Assembly: GCA_034440575.1 (NCBI GenBank)
Contig: JAOTOL010001648.1
Span: 681,501-745,500, forward strand
Length of the DNA stretch: 64,000 nucleotides
Direction: 5' to 3'
DNA from: Imbricaverruca yamaguchii
Taxonomy: Eukaryota > Arthropoda > Thecostraca > Neoverrucidae
Program-made: the position numbers and the translations under genes
The notes under the pieces: model-generated
Told to the model about the DNA's origin: nothing
Seen by the model: only the letters and a program-made list of their open reading frames with translations
Database searches by the model: none
Shown here: positions 41,432 to 51,687 of the stretch, one piece after another
How positions within the stretch are numbered: position 1 is the stretch's first letter
Layout of the letters: every line of letters starts with the position of its first letter

Positions 41432-41598
41432 CAGGCGGGGGCGAGTAGTCTAGGGTTAAGCTGCCCATCTCACGATCGAAAGGTCGTGGGTTCGAGTCTC
41501 ACCTGTCACTACTCTTCGCCCGCGACCAATCGGCGTGAGAGATTGGCGACGCTGCATGACTCAACGGTCGACGTGTCGTCCAAACCAGTCACCTAGCC
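41432..41598 (+). mobile_element. tRNA-derived SINE, family A
   Basis: The tRNA-like head has a box-A-like TAGTCTAGGGTTAAG (about 41446-41460) and box B GGTTCGAGTC (41489-41498). It is followed by a conserved body CCAATCGGCGTGAGAGATTG with GCGACGCTGCATGACTCAACGG. The body recurs at 45823-45870 and the whole unit at 63787-64000. It lies just upstream of the COX4 start codon. Confidence 0.8.
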
Positions 41599-41622
41599 TG
41601 ACCTGGTCGTGTGTGCGCAGAC

Positions 41623-42003
41623 ATGTCGATGGCGGCCGTGACGACGCTGCGTCGCTGTTGTGTGCGCGCGCCGGCGCCGGCGGCGGCAGCGGCCGTGGCG
41701 CGGCTCAGCACGGGCGCGCCGCGCCGCAGCGACCACGGCCTGCCCACCGTCATTGAGCGGCACGGCTCGCGCCAGGTGATCGGCTACGGCTACAACGGCG
41801 AGCCCAACTACATGGACCGCGTCGACTACCCCATCCCGGCCGTCCGCTTCCGGGAGGACACCCGGCAGATCATGGTGAGACGGCTGTTCGACGTCCACGG
41901 TACAGCGGTCTGCCGGTAGTGGACCGCCCACCGGATTACCACCTGGATTACAGCTGCAGCAAGAGATGCTGGGATTATTTAGTTTTAGCACAAATGGAAC
42001 ATA

Positions 42004-42074
<71 letters not shown>

Positions 42075-45000
42075 TGATGCATTAGTGTTGTACCCCATTG
42101 TTCTGCTGTTAAAATCAGTGCATGTATTTTTATGTTGTGGGACCTGGAAAAAAAATTCCAGCTCACAGCTGATGATAAAGGCATAACTGCTTGAAGGTAG
42201 GCATGTTTAGGATATATTCTGTTCTGTGCTTTCACTAAGATTGGAACCTCCCAAAATCCGAATTGGAAAGACCAATATTGACCGTAATTATTTCATAAAT
42301 ATGTGGGAGGTTTGCCAAGCTTGGATGCAGGCAGATGAGCCAACCAAATGTGCTCTATGGGAATGCATTTAGTGTTCTGGTGAACGGTAGGCGGTTTGCT
42401 CGTAATTGTTATCATATGTAGCAGTCGGTTGGATTTTTAAGTTGATATACACTGCTATTATTTCTTCTGGGGTTAGTCTACTTCACTCTTGATCACATTT
42501 TACACTTTTGCCTCAAATCGCTTGAAATTCTTGGTCTAGATGAGACTCGCTGAGGTTTCAGCAGCACTCGGGTTGGCTTCACTGGGATCTGTCAACTGGG
42601 ACAAACAGCTGAGCTCGGTGAGTTTGGGTGGAGCAGGGTGTGTGTTGTGAACGTCCACACGGCCACGCATCAGTCGGCACACATTCCGCGGTGTTGATGA
42701 ACGCCAGCGAACGTCGGCCGTTGTGTGGCGGGCTGAGCGGGCGTCCGTGCGGCCAGGCGCTGCGCGAGAAGGAGAGGGGCGACTGGAAGAAGCTGACCAC
42801 GGAGGAGGTGCAGCAGCTGTACCGCGCCACCTTCTGCCAGTCGTTCGCCGAGATGCAGGCGCCCACCGGCGAGTGGAAGGCGGTGCTGGGCGGCACGCTG
42901 ATCGTCTGCGCCATATCCATCTGGTGCTACCTCTGGCTGAAGGTGTACGGTGAGGGGCCCCGGCCGGCAAGTCTGTGTCGAGCCTGCAGCTGGCTTCGGT
43001 GTTGCCGGACCGGCAACGTGATAACTAACACATGTGTACAATATATGCAAATTAGTAGGTTTTATGCAACATAAAAGTATAAATAAAACACATGGATATG
43101 GATATGTAATGTAAATCATGTGGCATTTAACTATAAACCTAATCTAATCTCCAGTAATTTTGCATAGCATAAAGCCTACACCAGCACTTGTTGGATGACC
43201 CACAGCCATGAATGTTGAGCAGCATAAAGGCATGCAAAACCTGCGCCTGCAGATGTTCCAGCATACTAAGCCAAGGCATGCGTACTCGCGCTGAATGACA
43301 TAAATGCACACCACCTACTGGCAATGCCAACACTCGCACACAGTTCGGAGTAGTCCGTGGTTTAGCACTGAACATAACCAAGCTGTGCAATCACGCAGCA
43401 AGTCATGTATTTAATTATGATTGTTTTAATGATGCTTTAAATATAGTTCAGCTTCAGATAGTTGGGTATGTTACGATGATATAAGCCAATTTGCAATGAA
43501 GATGAATCCTGCCTTTCATCTCAGGAGCCCTCAAGCATCAATAACCCCTATTATTGTAATGGGTATGTTGAATATCTGATGACTGAGTTGATTTTTACTG
43601 TGAGTTTTTCGTCCACGTTTTACGGAGGCGAAAATCCATCTATGTCTAGAGGTGTTATGGTCGCGCTCTTCGGTTTTCGATGTTTGTGTAGCCGATTGGT
43701 GGACGGGGAGCTGCACGTTTCAGTCGATGTAGAATATGTCATGGATATCCGTTCTGTTTGAAAAGTCTATCGATCTTTTTCGTTGACCTTGTTGCGGCAG
43801 CATCGTCTAACGACAAGCAAGCTGCTCGTTTATATTTGGATCGAATAACATATTTTTCAGTGGCCATCGGATGCGCGAATGAGTGATGAAGTATGATGCC
43901 TGAAGGGCTTGTTTTTATGGAAAGTTCGGTCGTATATTTGCTGTCGCTTTCCACAGTAATCAGTGTGTCCAGAAAGGGGGTAGGTTTCTTTTGCGTATGT
44001 CGTCCCAGGTGAACCTGATAGTGCTTTGCAGACTGTTGAGGTGAGTGATGAAGTCTAAAAGCAATGTGTGTGTGTGTTTCCGAATGCGCGGTGAGTCATC
44101 GATGTAGCGGCAGAAGAAATCCGGCCTGATTGTGGCTCTCCTTTCACCATAACTTCCATGCCCAGTTTTCAGAAAATCTGTATGGCGTTCAAACTTCAGT
44201 ACTGATGTTTCACCTGGAAACAACTACACATTGATACAGGCACAGACATGGGCATATACACAGATCCAGGCATGGGCATATACACAGATCCATGCATGGC
44301 CGCATACACAGACGCAGACATGGGCATAGGCACAGACATGGGCACATACACAGACATGGGCACATGCACAGACATGGACATATACACAGATCCAGGCATG
44401 GGCACAGACATGGGCATATACACAGACACAGATAAGGGCACAGACACAGACACTTGCTCGCGCTCTGACACCAACTGCGTAACTGGACCACACCAGACAG
44501 CCGGCACGGCACGTGACGCAGTGCCCACGGTTCCACATCGGAGGAAGTCATCCTCTTGCAGTTTGGCGTGGTAAACAAAGCAAACATTCAGACGACTATG
44601 CTCGTGTCGCAAATAATTATCGCTGGTGGTCAAAGTGCCCTTAAACTCAAATAACTAATGATCGCTGGTGCTGTGGGCCGTTTGCTGCCTTCGTGATGAA
44701 AAGAAGCCCTACAATGCGAGTTAAGTATGTGTGGTGTGACAGACTAAAACGCATGCAGCCAGCAATTAATCTGCCTTGGCTTGAGCTCGGATTGCAAGTG
44801 CATCCTCTCAGATTATGCATTGTAAATTTATTGTAATTGAGACTTCATGTATAGGCCTTTTGCCGATGTCTCGTGTAACAACCATGGTTTCAGTAGCTAA
44901 ACATAACCCCGGCTCCAGTCGCGATGGAGGAACACTCACAGATCATAGCTACCAGTCATGTGCCCCAGCCTCCATGCGTCTCCTGTATCACCTGTGCCAG

Positions 45001-45398
45001 CCGTATGCTCCATGTATCACCTTACACTCGTGAAAGTGTATGGTGCACACTCTTAGAATTGTCTTGCTGTTGTGTGCCCATCTTCTTACAGGCTATCGCG
45101 TACACAACGTTAACCAGACGTTCTAGATCAAGTTTTTAGAGCCGCATCCGATAAGTGCGCTTGTGCCGTAAAGCTTTGATGAGCGGTTGGTGTGCTGGTA
45201 GTAGACGGGACTATTAGTTGCGTTGGCGGTCACTAGATGGCATGACCGTGTTCTGCAGTGTACGGCGAAATGCCCGATACCATCACCGACCCGGAGAGGG
45301 TGGAGGCACAGGTGCAGCGCATGATCGACCTGCGCGTCAACCCCGTGGAGGGGCTCGCCTCCCAGTGGGACTACGACTCTGGCAAGTGGAAGAAGTAG
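41623..45398 (+). CDS. COX4: Cytochrome c oxidase subunit IV, nuclear, three coding exons
   Basis: Exons 41623-41874, 42757-42949 and 45259-45398 join to 585 nt (194 residues). All introns are GT-AG (donors GTGAGA and GTGAGG; acceptors GGCCAG and TCTGCAG). Residues 1-30 are Arg/Ala-rich without acids, a mitochondrial presequence. The mature part has GYGYNGEPNYMDRVDYPIPA (54-73), ALREKERGDWKKLT (85-98), ATFCQSFAEMQAPTGEWK (108-125), a single membrane helix at about 126-146, and the ending VNPVEGLASQWDYDSGKWKK. All are hallmarks of COX4. The protein is part of the inner-membrane respiratory complex IV. ATG 41629 is an alternative start. An AG at 41619-41620 could be a 5' UTR splice acceptor. 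Length is slightly above the usual 170-185. Intron 2 holds an antisense Penelope fragment. Confidence 0.95.
42002..42070. repeat. (AT)n microsatellite in COX4 intron 1
   Basis: About 65 bp of TA repeats inside the first intron. Confidence 0.97.
43531..44223 (-). pseudogene. Penelope-like reverse-transcriptase fragment in COX4 intron 2, antisense
   Basis: On the minus strand the frame from 44223 carries the palm motif FFCRYIDDSP (YIDD, the catalytic pair). LLLDFITHLNSLQSTIRFTW and RKRNLPPFWTH follow, matching the PLE order YVDD ... HLNS...IKFT ... LPFLD. After a frameshift near 43955, SDSKYTTELSIKTSPSGIIL, LHHSFAHPMA and KKIDRLFKQNGYP continue the thumb region. Further decayed sequence reaches 43531. 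The N-terminal RT motifs and the GIY-YIG domain are missing. It sits inside an intron opposite to COX4, so it need not disturb the gene. Confidence 0.78.
44224..44455. repeat. Tandem repeat of CAGACATGGGCATATACA-type units
   Basis: Irregular 12-24-bp units (GGCACAGACATGGGCA, GGGCATATACACAGATCCAG) abut the PLE fragment in COX4 intron 2. Open frames on both strands are artefacts. Confidence 0.9.
44619..44670 (+). mobile_element. 32-bp LINE 3'-end insertion with perfect 10-bp TSD
   Basis: ATCGCTGGTG at 44619-44628 and 44661-44670 flanks only 32 bp, AAAGTGCCCTTAAACTCAAA plus a short tail. The insert is the terminal segment of the LINE family at 36 kb. It lies in COX4 intron 2. Confidence 0.82.
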
Positions 45399-45714
45399 CC
45401 GGAGCGTGTGCCGCCGACCGGAGCCGGCTGTGGCAGCGGCAGGGCCGAGCCGCCGAGTCGCTGACCGGCCTGACTGGTACGGCTGACCGCCCACGGCGCA
45501 GGTCTCACAGTAGTGCGTTGGCCAGGTGTGGAGTCGCCGTCGCTGTGGCAACGTGGCGACTCGGCCGGGGCCCGCAGCGGCCTGGTCGGATGTTGTAGCT
45601 GCGGCTGATATTCCGGATGTGCACTCTGGCCTTCCAGAGATAGATGGAGCCAGATTGCCGCCGGTGTGTGTGTGTGTGTTGCTGGTGAATATGCAAACGT
45701 GCGCGTCTTATGCG

Positions 45715-45720
45715 AATAAA
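45715..45720 (+). terminator. COX4 poly(A) signal
   Basis: AATAAA lies 317 bp after the COX4 stop codon and is followed within 30 bp by a GU-rich stretch (GTGGCCGTGTTTGTGATTTT), the usual cleavage/polyadenylation arrangement. Confidence 0.75.
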
Positions 45721-45819
45721 CGTGGTGCTAGGTGGCCGTGTTTGTGATTTTGTCGTGGCGAGCTCAGTTGTGAGGCAGTCGACATCTCGAGACCGACGGA
45801 AATTATCGAGTCCACCTGC

Positions 45820-45875
45820 GACCAATCGGCGTGAGAGGTTGGCGACGCTGTATTGCCTTGCGGTTTAATGCGTCC
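45820..45875 (+). mobile_element. SINE family A, body fragment
   Basis: CGACCAATCGGCGTGAGAGG with TTGGCGACGCTG matches the body of the SINE at 41432-41598 without the tRNA-like head. Confidence 0.7.
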
Positions 45876-46874
45876 TAAAAGAACCCAACTCCAGGTCCGG
45901 GCTAGACGAGTGTCTAGATCAACTGGTTCTTCAATCCATGAGTGCGTATCGAAATTGGCCTTGGTGGGCCTTTTTAGCTTGGATCGTGGGGTTTGGGACC
46001 CCTGACTTGTGGTCAGAATGAACTGAAGCAAGGGTATTTGTTGCATTTCTGATGGCAACTTGTCTATAGCTGGCATATGCGGGTAAATTTGCGGTCCCGG
46101 AAAGTGTAGAAGCTTGAATCGGATCGTGATTAGACAACTGTTCGCCAATCTAATACGTGGGCCTTCTCTACAAGGCTCCCAAAGACGACTTGTCCACAAT
46201 GTGTGGCGTGGCATCCGCAAGACATCCTCGTGTTTGGTGTGATGCCGCCTATTGACGATTCTGTTCAGCTGGCACTCGGCAGTGGTTCTATTCCACCTGA
46301 TACGACAGTGATGCACCCTGATACCCGGCGTTCGGACTGTTTCACCTGATGCCGGACAGTGATGGATCTTTACCTGACACCCGGTAAAGGTCCCGCTTCC
46401 CCGACACGCCGGGAAGATGCTTTACCCAGCCCCTGACGGGGATCCTGCTTCACCCGACACCCGGCAGTAGTCCAACAGAATCCGACTCAACAGGTCACCG
46501 ATGTCAGTGCAGCTGTCTGGGGAGCATCTTCAGAAGGCAGTGCACTCCTTGCTCGCACGGTAGAGATTACTCGGTTCTCTTCGACAAGAGTAGGCGAATG
46601 CTGGCCCCTGGCAGAATCAATTTTCTCGCCAACCCTCCCCCGTCCCAGAGTGCAATTTAGTTTTGTGGTGTAGTTAAAATAACTTAACCTTTGTCAAAAC
46701 CGTCTCGACCATGGGGGAGGCGGTTTCTTGCTTATTCTTAAATTCGTGGACGTCCTGTTGCAGTTATCTCACCTAGAGATAAAACCGCTTGTATGTCCTA
46801 TCAGACTGTAATGTTGAGGGTTTTTCTAACAGTCGTTTACTGGGAAGATAACTTGGCCTCCTCCAGGCAGTTTC
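45876..46874. other. No gene recognised
   Basis: Short related segments (GACACCCGGCAGTAGTCC, GATACCCGGCG, GACACCCGG) recur at 46318-46470 about every 35-50 bp, possibly a decayed tandem repeat. No coding sequence recognised. Confidence 0.45.
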
Positions 46875-47385
46875 TGGGGGCATGGCATACCCATGCCCCT
46901 AGATCCGCCGGTGGCGTGAACCTACCTAGTTCCGTGCCCCTGGATCCGCCAGTGGTGTGAACCTACGCAGTTTCGTGCTCTCGGATCCACCATAAGTGAG
47001 CCTACATAGTTCCGTGCCCCTGAATCCGCCAGTGGCGTGAACCTACGCAGTTCCGTGCCCCTGAATCCGCCAGTGGCGTGAACCTACGCAGTTCCGTGCC
47101 CCTGGATCCGCCAATGGTGTGAACCTACGCAGTTCCGTGCCCCTGGATCCACCAGTAGTGAGCCTACGCAGTTCCGTGTCCCTGGATCCACCAGTGCCGC
47201 CCACCTACGCAGTTCCGTGCCCCTTGGATCCACCAGTAGTGGGCCTACGCAGTTCCGTGCCCCTGGATCCACCAGTATTGAGCTTACGCAGTTCCGTGCC
47301 CCTGGATTCGTCAGTAATGAGCCTACGTAGTTCTGTGCCCCCTGGATCCGCCAATGGTGTGAACCTACGCGGTTATCTGTTCTGA
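46875..47385. repeat. 39-41-bp tandem repeat, about 12 copies
   Basis: Core CCTACGCAGTTCCGTGCCCC plus TGGATCCGCCAGTGGTGTGA. Units are 41 bp with GTGTGAA, or 39 bp with GTGAG (47042 to 47083 is 41; 47124 to 47163 is 39). The minus strand of each unit contains TGGCGGATCCAG, the same core as the transposon-end-like motif at 33578. Confidence 0.94.
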
Positions 47386-47438
47386 CCTCGGCGCCATCAT
47401 CGACTTCAATGTTTGTGTATTCATTTGTTGTGCATACC

Positions 47439-47518
47439 TCGAATGGTCTCATTAACCAGTAGCAGTTGATGCGCCCCTAAGCCCAAATAATCAATAAATC
47501 AATCGAATGGTCTCATTA
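47439..47518 (+). mobile_element. 48-bp LINE 3'-end insertion with perfect 16-bp TSD
   Basis: TCGAATGGTCTCATTA at 47439-47454 and 47503-47518 flanks 48 bp containing AGTAGCAGTTGATGCGCCCC followed by TAAGCCCAAATAATCAATAA. Same tail as the LINE at 36 kb and the 41.0-kb insert. Confidence 0.93.
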
Positions 47519-47794
47519 CATGATAAACACGACTGCGCCCGCTAGCAGGCGGATTCAGAGGGTAACTAGGGGCATGTGCCCCAAGAGAGATGTGGCGCTC
47601 CGTCGGGACTCTCGAGTGCCCTCACCCCCACTACACCCCACTCCGCTCAGCCAGTGTTTTTCAACCGGTGGCTCCCCGTCTGGAGAACTGATGCACTCCG
47701 AAACGTAGTGCCTCCGATCAGAATGTGTTTGTCCGCGCCTGTCTATTGCGCTCAGTAAACAAAACAAGACACAATTTGTACCAGCAGGCTGTGT

Positions 47795-47940
47795 AGCAGA
47801 GTCACCACCTCTTCCACCGATCACAACAGCGTCACCACCTTTCCCACCGATCACAGCAGAGTCACCACCTGCCCACCGATCACAGCAGAGGAACCACCAG
47901 ACACCGATCACAGCAGAGGAACCACCAGACACCGGTCGCA
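47795..47940. repeat. Short tandem repeat, about 30-bp unit, 5 copies
   Basis: ACCGATCACAGCAGAGTCAC and its GAACCACCAGAC variant recur with 25-33-bp spacing. The flanking 47530-47580 contains GGCGGATTCAGAGGGTAACT with AGGGGCATGTGCCCC, another transposon-end-like motif. Confidence 0.8.
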
Positions 47941-48254
47941 TTATTGTATGCTCGGCAACATTAGCTTTCTCTCAACTTACATGACGGGCTTTGCTGGCAA
48001 GCTCCCATTGCTGGGCACGTCATAGTGGCGAATATGCGAAACTGCACCGTGGACGGATTTCGATCACGTCTATCGATCATCGCGAACGAATGCGGGGTCA
48101 CGAATGCCGAACAAATAGGCCCTCACTTACCTATTGTGCGCGGAGGTAAGTCATGGTGCACCTACGTTCGATGCTTTCGTTGATATGAAATTAAGGGGTG
48201 ACGAAGATTCACGCCCGCCAAACTAAATCCTCCCATGGTGTTGATGCACCTCAT
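47941..48254. other. No gene recognised
   Basis: Nothing recognisable between two tandem arrays. Confidence 0.5.
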
Positions 48255-48440
48255 TCCACACATTTCCCACACAATTGCCATGCTCAATCCACACAATTGC
48301 CACACTCCAATCCACACAATTGCCACACTCCAATAAACAATTGCCACACTCCATGCTACACAATTGTCACATTCTATGCCACACTCCATGTGACCATTTT
48401 CCACACACCGTACCACACAATTGCCACACTACGCCACACA
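48255..48440. repeat. Short tandem repeat, CCACACAATTGCCACACTCC
   Basis: Units of about 20-24 bp (CACACAATTGCCACACTCCA and variants) repeat about eight times, 3' of the minus-strand esterase-like gene. Confidence 0.88.
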
Positions 48441-48501
48441 TCCACATGATGGCAGCCGGAGAGCACGCCTCTGACGTATATCACCGGTCCGTGGCCGCCG
48501 A

Positions 48502-49467
48502 TCAGCACGCGCCGACGAAGTTCTCCAGCTGGTCGGCCATCAGCTCGAGGCTGGCGCCATTGACATGGTACACCTCGCCATTGCACACGGCGTCGTCCTC
48601 GGGCGTGTCGTGGCTGCCGGCCAGGCAGGAGCGCGACAGGAACTCGGAGACGGTGCGCAGGTGCGACGCCCACACCCACACGCCGGCGGCGCGCTGCTCG
48701 AGCAGCACCTCGTGGGCGAGCGCGTTCAGCACGCCGATGTCGTCGTTCATGGCTTCGGCGCCGTGCACGTTCCACGCGTTGGACGCGTGCTCGAGCATCC
48801 AGACGACGCGCGTGCCGCGCGCCGCCATCGGCCGCAGATGGTAGACGGCGCGGCGCAACACCTCGCGGTACAGCGACGCCGTCGAGCCGAACGGGCCCTC
48901 CACGAGGAAGTGCAGGCCCTGGCCGAGCACCAGCAGGTCGGCGCAGTGGCCGGTGTCGCGCTGGCACGCGCCGCTCAGCTGCTCGACCAGCAGCAGGAAG
49001 CTGTCGAGGCCGGCGCGCCAGCGGAACTGCAGCTGCGCGCGCGGCCCGACCGCCAGTCGCGAGCACCAGGCGTCCAACAGCGGCGGCGCCGGCGGCAGCG
49101 CGGTCGGCTTGGGCCACACCTCCAGACAGGTGGAGTTGGCGGCGGCGAACGGCAGCCAGGCGGCCGGCAGCGGCTTGTCGCTGTACGGCACCGGGCCGCG
49201 CAGGTCCACCTGCGCGCGCGTCGCGTAGCGCAGCGACAGTCGCCGCGTCAGCGTCTCGAACACCTGGCGCAGCCGCGAGTTGCCGACGAACACGGCGCGG
49301 AACGGGCGCCGCGCCGGTCGCGCGCAGAAGGCGCACGCCGACGGCCGCCCGCCGGCTTGTCGTGAGATGGAGAGGATGTGGTCCCGCTCGCGGCACCTGT
49401 CGCACGGCCGACCGATGTTACCGCCGACGTGGGACAACCGTGGTGCTAATTGGTCGCACTCACGCAC
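48502..49467 (-). CDS. PC-esterase/CASD1-like SGNH-fold protein, probably a terminal exon
   Basis: This 321-codon GC-rich frame has a block-I nucleophile motif AVFVGNSRLRQVFETL (residues 59-73; Ser64 in GNS, where GDS is usual) and the later hydrophobic strand ADLLVLGQGLHFLVEG. It then has RVVWMLEHASNAWN and a C-terminal EVYHVN with His301, where the family's usual pair is DxxH (here ExxH). This order matches the PC-esterase domain of CASD1, NXPE and plant TBL-type proteins, which move or remove O-acetyl groups on glycans, usually in the secretory pathway. A pyrimidine-rich acceptor with AG at 49356-49357 suggests the exon really starts near 49355 with earlier exons upstream. Residues before about 38 are then intron. 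The stop at 48504-48502 ends the protein. No membrane helices are seen, unlike full CASD1. Substrate unknown. Confidence 0.72.
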   Translation of the reverse strand: MRECDQLAPRLSHVGGNIGRPCDRCRERDHILSISRQAGGRPSACAFCARPARRPFRAVFVGNSRLRQVFETLTRRLSLRYATRAQVDLRGPVPYSDKPLPAAWLPFAAANSTCLEVWPKPTALPPAPPLLDAWCSRLAVGPRAQLQFRWRAGLDSFLLLVEQLSGACQRDTGHCADLLVLGQGLHFLVEGPFGSTASLYREVLRRAVYHLRPMAARGTRVVWMLEHASNAWNVHGAEAMNDDIGVLNALAHEVLLEQRAAGVWVWASHLRTVSEFLSRSCLAGSHDTPEDDAVCNGEVYHVNGASLELMADQLENFVGAC

Positions 49468-51687
49468 TCAGGCTAAGGATTCAAGTGCGCCCTAATCTGA
49501 CGTTAAGTGATGTTATGCCGTCCGGAAAAAATCATACTGAAGTTATCTAGCTTATGCATGCACCAGGCGTACAGTTTCCTAGAGGGACGCAGGCAGGATT
49601 TTCTTTGAGGGAGGCCAAAAAATGCGATGGAACAGGGGCGGCCTTTGGTGCGCCAAAAATGTTTCGCTTTTCGTGGTAAAAATCAAATTATTTGTTTTTA
49701 CATCTGGTATATTTTTGGTTGCTAGGCGAGCGGACCCCCGGGCCCCAGTTGGCTGCGCCTCTGGTTTTCTATGCCTTTGGTGGGGCCTGGTCCCAACATC
49801 TTTGACTGGGCCCCACCAATTGTTTGCCCTCTTAGTAAAGGGCCATGGGTTTTGCTTGGTATACCTTTGAGAGGAAAGTTGCCTCTTACTGTTGGCTTTC
49901 TCGCAATAATTCGAACTGTTCACATGTCACCCTATGGAGTGTACCCCCCTCCCCCTCCATCAATTTGGACCCGCTAATTTCCCACACTCACAAAAAAAAA
50001 TTATTAGACATTAGCAGGGGCGTTTCGGATACCTGGCAGTACGTAAACCATTTTTTCCGGTCAACATCTTGCTTCCCCCTGCAATAACAACTCAGTTCTG
50101 TCGCTTTATTTTGTGGTCCCTGAAATATTTGTATTTCTTTTTTGCCACGTAAAAGAAACTAAGCGGTACCCGTGGTCCTTTGACCGACACCTCAGGTTGT
50201 CTGGCAGACGGCATTCCGCCGAACGCAATGACTATATATTAGACGAGGGCCACTTTGTAATATAAGGTGACTATATACCAGATGAGGGCCTCTTTATAAC
50301 ATACGGTGACTATATAACTAGACGAGGGCCACTTTGTAATATACGGTGACTATATACCAGATAAGGGCCACTTTGAGCCTGCTGATGACGTATGTGAGAC
50401 ACCATTTTCAAAGAGCATCGAGTGTGTAAAACGTCATTCATATCCATATGGGTGCGGGTATGTACGAGAGGTGATCTAACGGCTGCAAAGCTTTCCTTGC
50501 ATCTAATGAGACCCACGGTTGTCAAACACCAATGCTAGGTAGACCATCAGGTAAAGATCAGCTCGAAATATTGCCAATGTATATTAATCCCAGGATGCCA
50601 AGTTTATATCGGTTTAGTTCATAGTACAGACTAGCTCTTTATTGCAATTGTTTGTTAATTAGCAATTAGATGTATAAGAGTAATTTTGTTGAAAACGTGT
50701 TAAGTTGAACGATGAAATGTTAGACATGAAATCAAATGTCAGTGGCAATATCAAAATCTTGCACGTAACTAGTTATCTTCCAGATTGCAGTGTCTATGTC
50801 TATAACACAATGTTTAAATCAAGCATACAAGGTAGGCCAATTTCATCGAATAATTTTAATCAGATTTCAGAAAACATGGGAGTATATTTAAGGGGACACA
50901 TGAAAGCGGAAAGTATTGTTCGTTCAGATTAAATCATTTTCACTACTGTTTCGTTAAGATGCATGACAAAATCGCGCCCGAAATGAAGTTCGACAGTCAT
51001 GAAAATTGAGCAAGCCATGGTTTCCCAGCTACCCTTGAAAACCACCCCTGCATGCACCCCGTATTTAGCCCACCAGTTTGGAAACTTTTAGTGCCTGCCA
51101 AATCGTACCCCCCCCCCAGTGGTGTACCTCAGGGTTTGCATCAGGGGAGAGGTAAATGGATTTGAGGTGTGCTCGACCATGCCAATTTTTATGTCACCGT
51201 GTTTTGACCACTATTTTTTCCAAAGTGGCTGATTTGTATAACTTAAGATCATTAATGACATCATTTTCTGTGCAGGGGCCACCCTACCACTATCGCTTTT
51301 AAGTTACCATAATTCAACACTCACTCAATTGTCCGAAAATTGTCGTTTTAAAATCGTGCAAGGTCATTATCGACATACATGAAGTGGAGTACCGTAAAAT
51401 TGATTCACTATTCAATAATTTAATTGTAATTCTTGGACAGTTTCTTTGGTCGGTTGTTTATTCAACCACGTATTTAATATTAATTCATCCCGAAAAGGCT
51501 GGATGGATACCTTTCTCTACCTCACCAGAATAAAACAAATGGCAACAAATAAAAATAAACCAGCAACAGCACACGCTGAAACAGTCCCCAGGCACGTCTA
51601 GTGACTGTCAAGACGCATATGAAAGGATGCAGGTCACCTTAGCAGAAAGCACTCCATAAACGTAAAGCACCGGTTTCAGCACATAGT
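49468..51687. other. No gene recognised; transposon-like debris and a short tandem repeat
   Basis: 49565-50030 resembles the degraded element at 18.3 and 20.7 kb (CACCCTATGGAGTGTACCCC; GCAGGGGCGTTTCGG). At 50228-50375 GGTGACTATATACCAGA(T/C)GAGGGCCACTTTGTAATAT-like units of about 38 bp repeat four times. The remainder is AT-rich and empty. Confidence 0.5.

Noticed and set aside
43960..44223. Exogenous retroviral polymerase in the COX4 intron
   Set aside because: The YIDD context and following HLNSLQSTIRFT, LPP and NGYP motifs fit Penelope-like elements; no protease, integrase or LTR is present.
48374..49405. 343-codon alternative minus frame and 266-codon plus frame over the esterase-like gene
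   Set aside because: Shadow frames of a GC-rich exon. Their translations are Arg/Ala-rich without motifs, unlike the frame with VFVGNSRLRQ.
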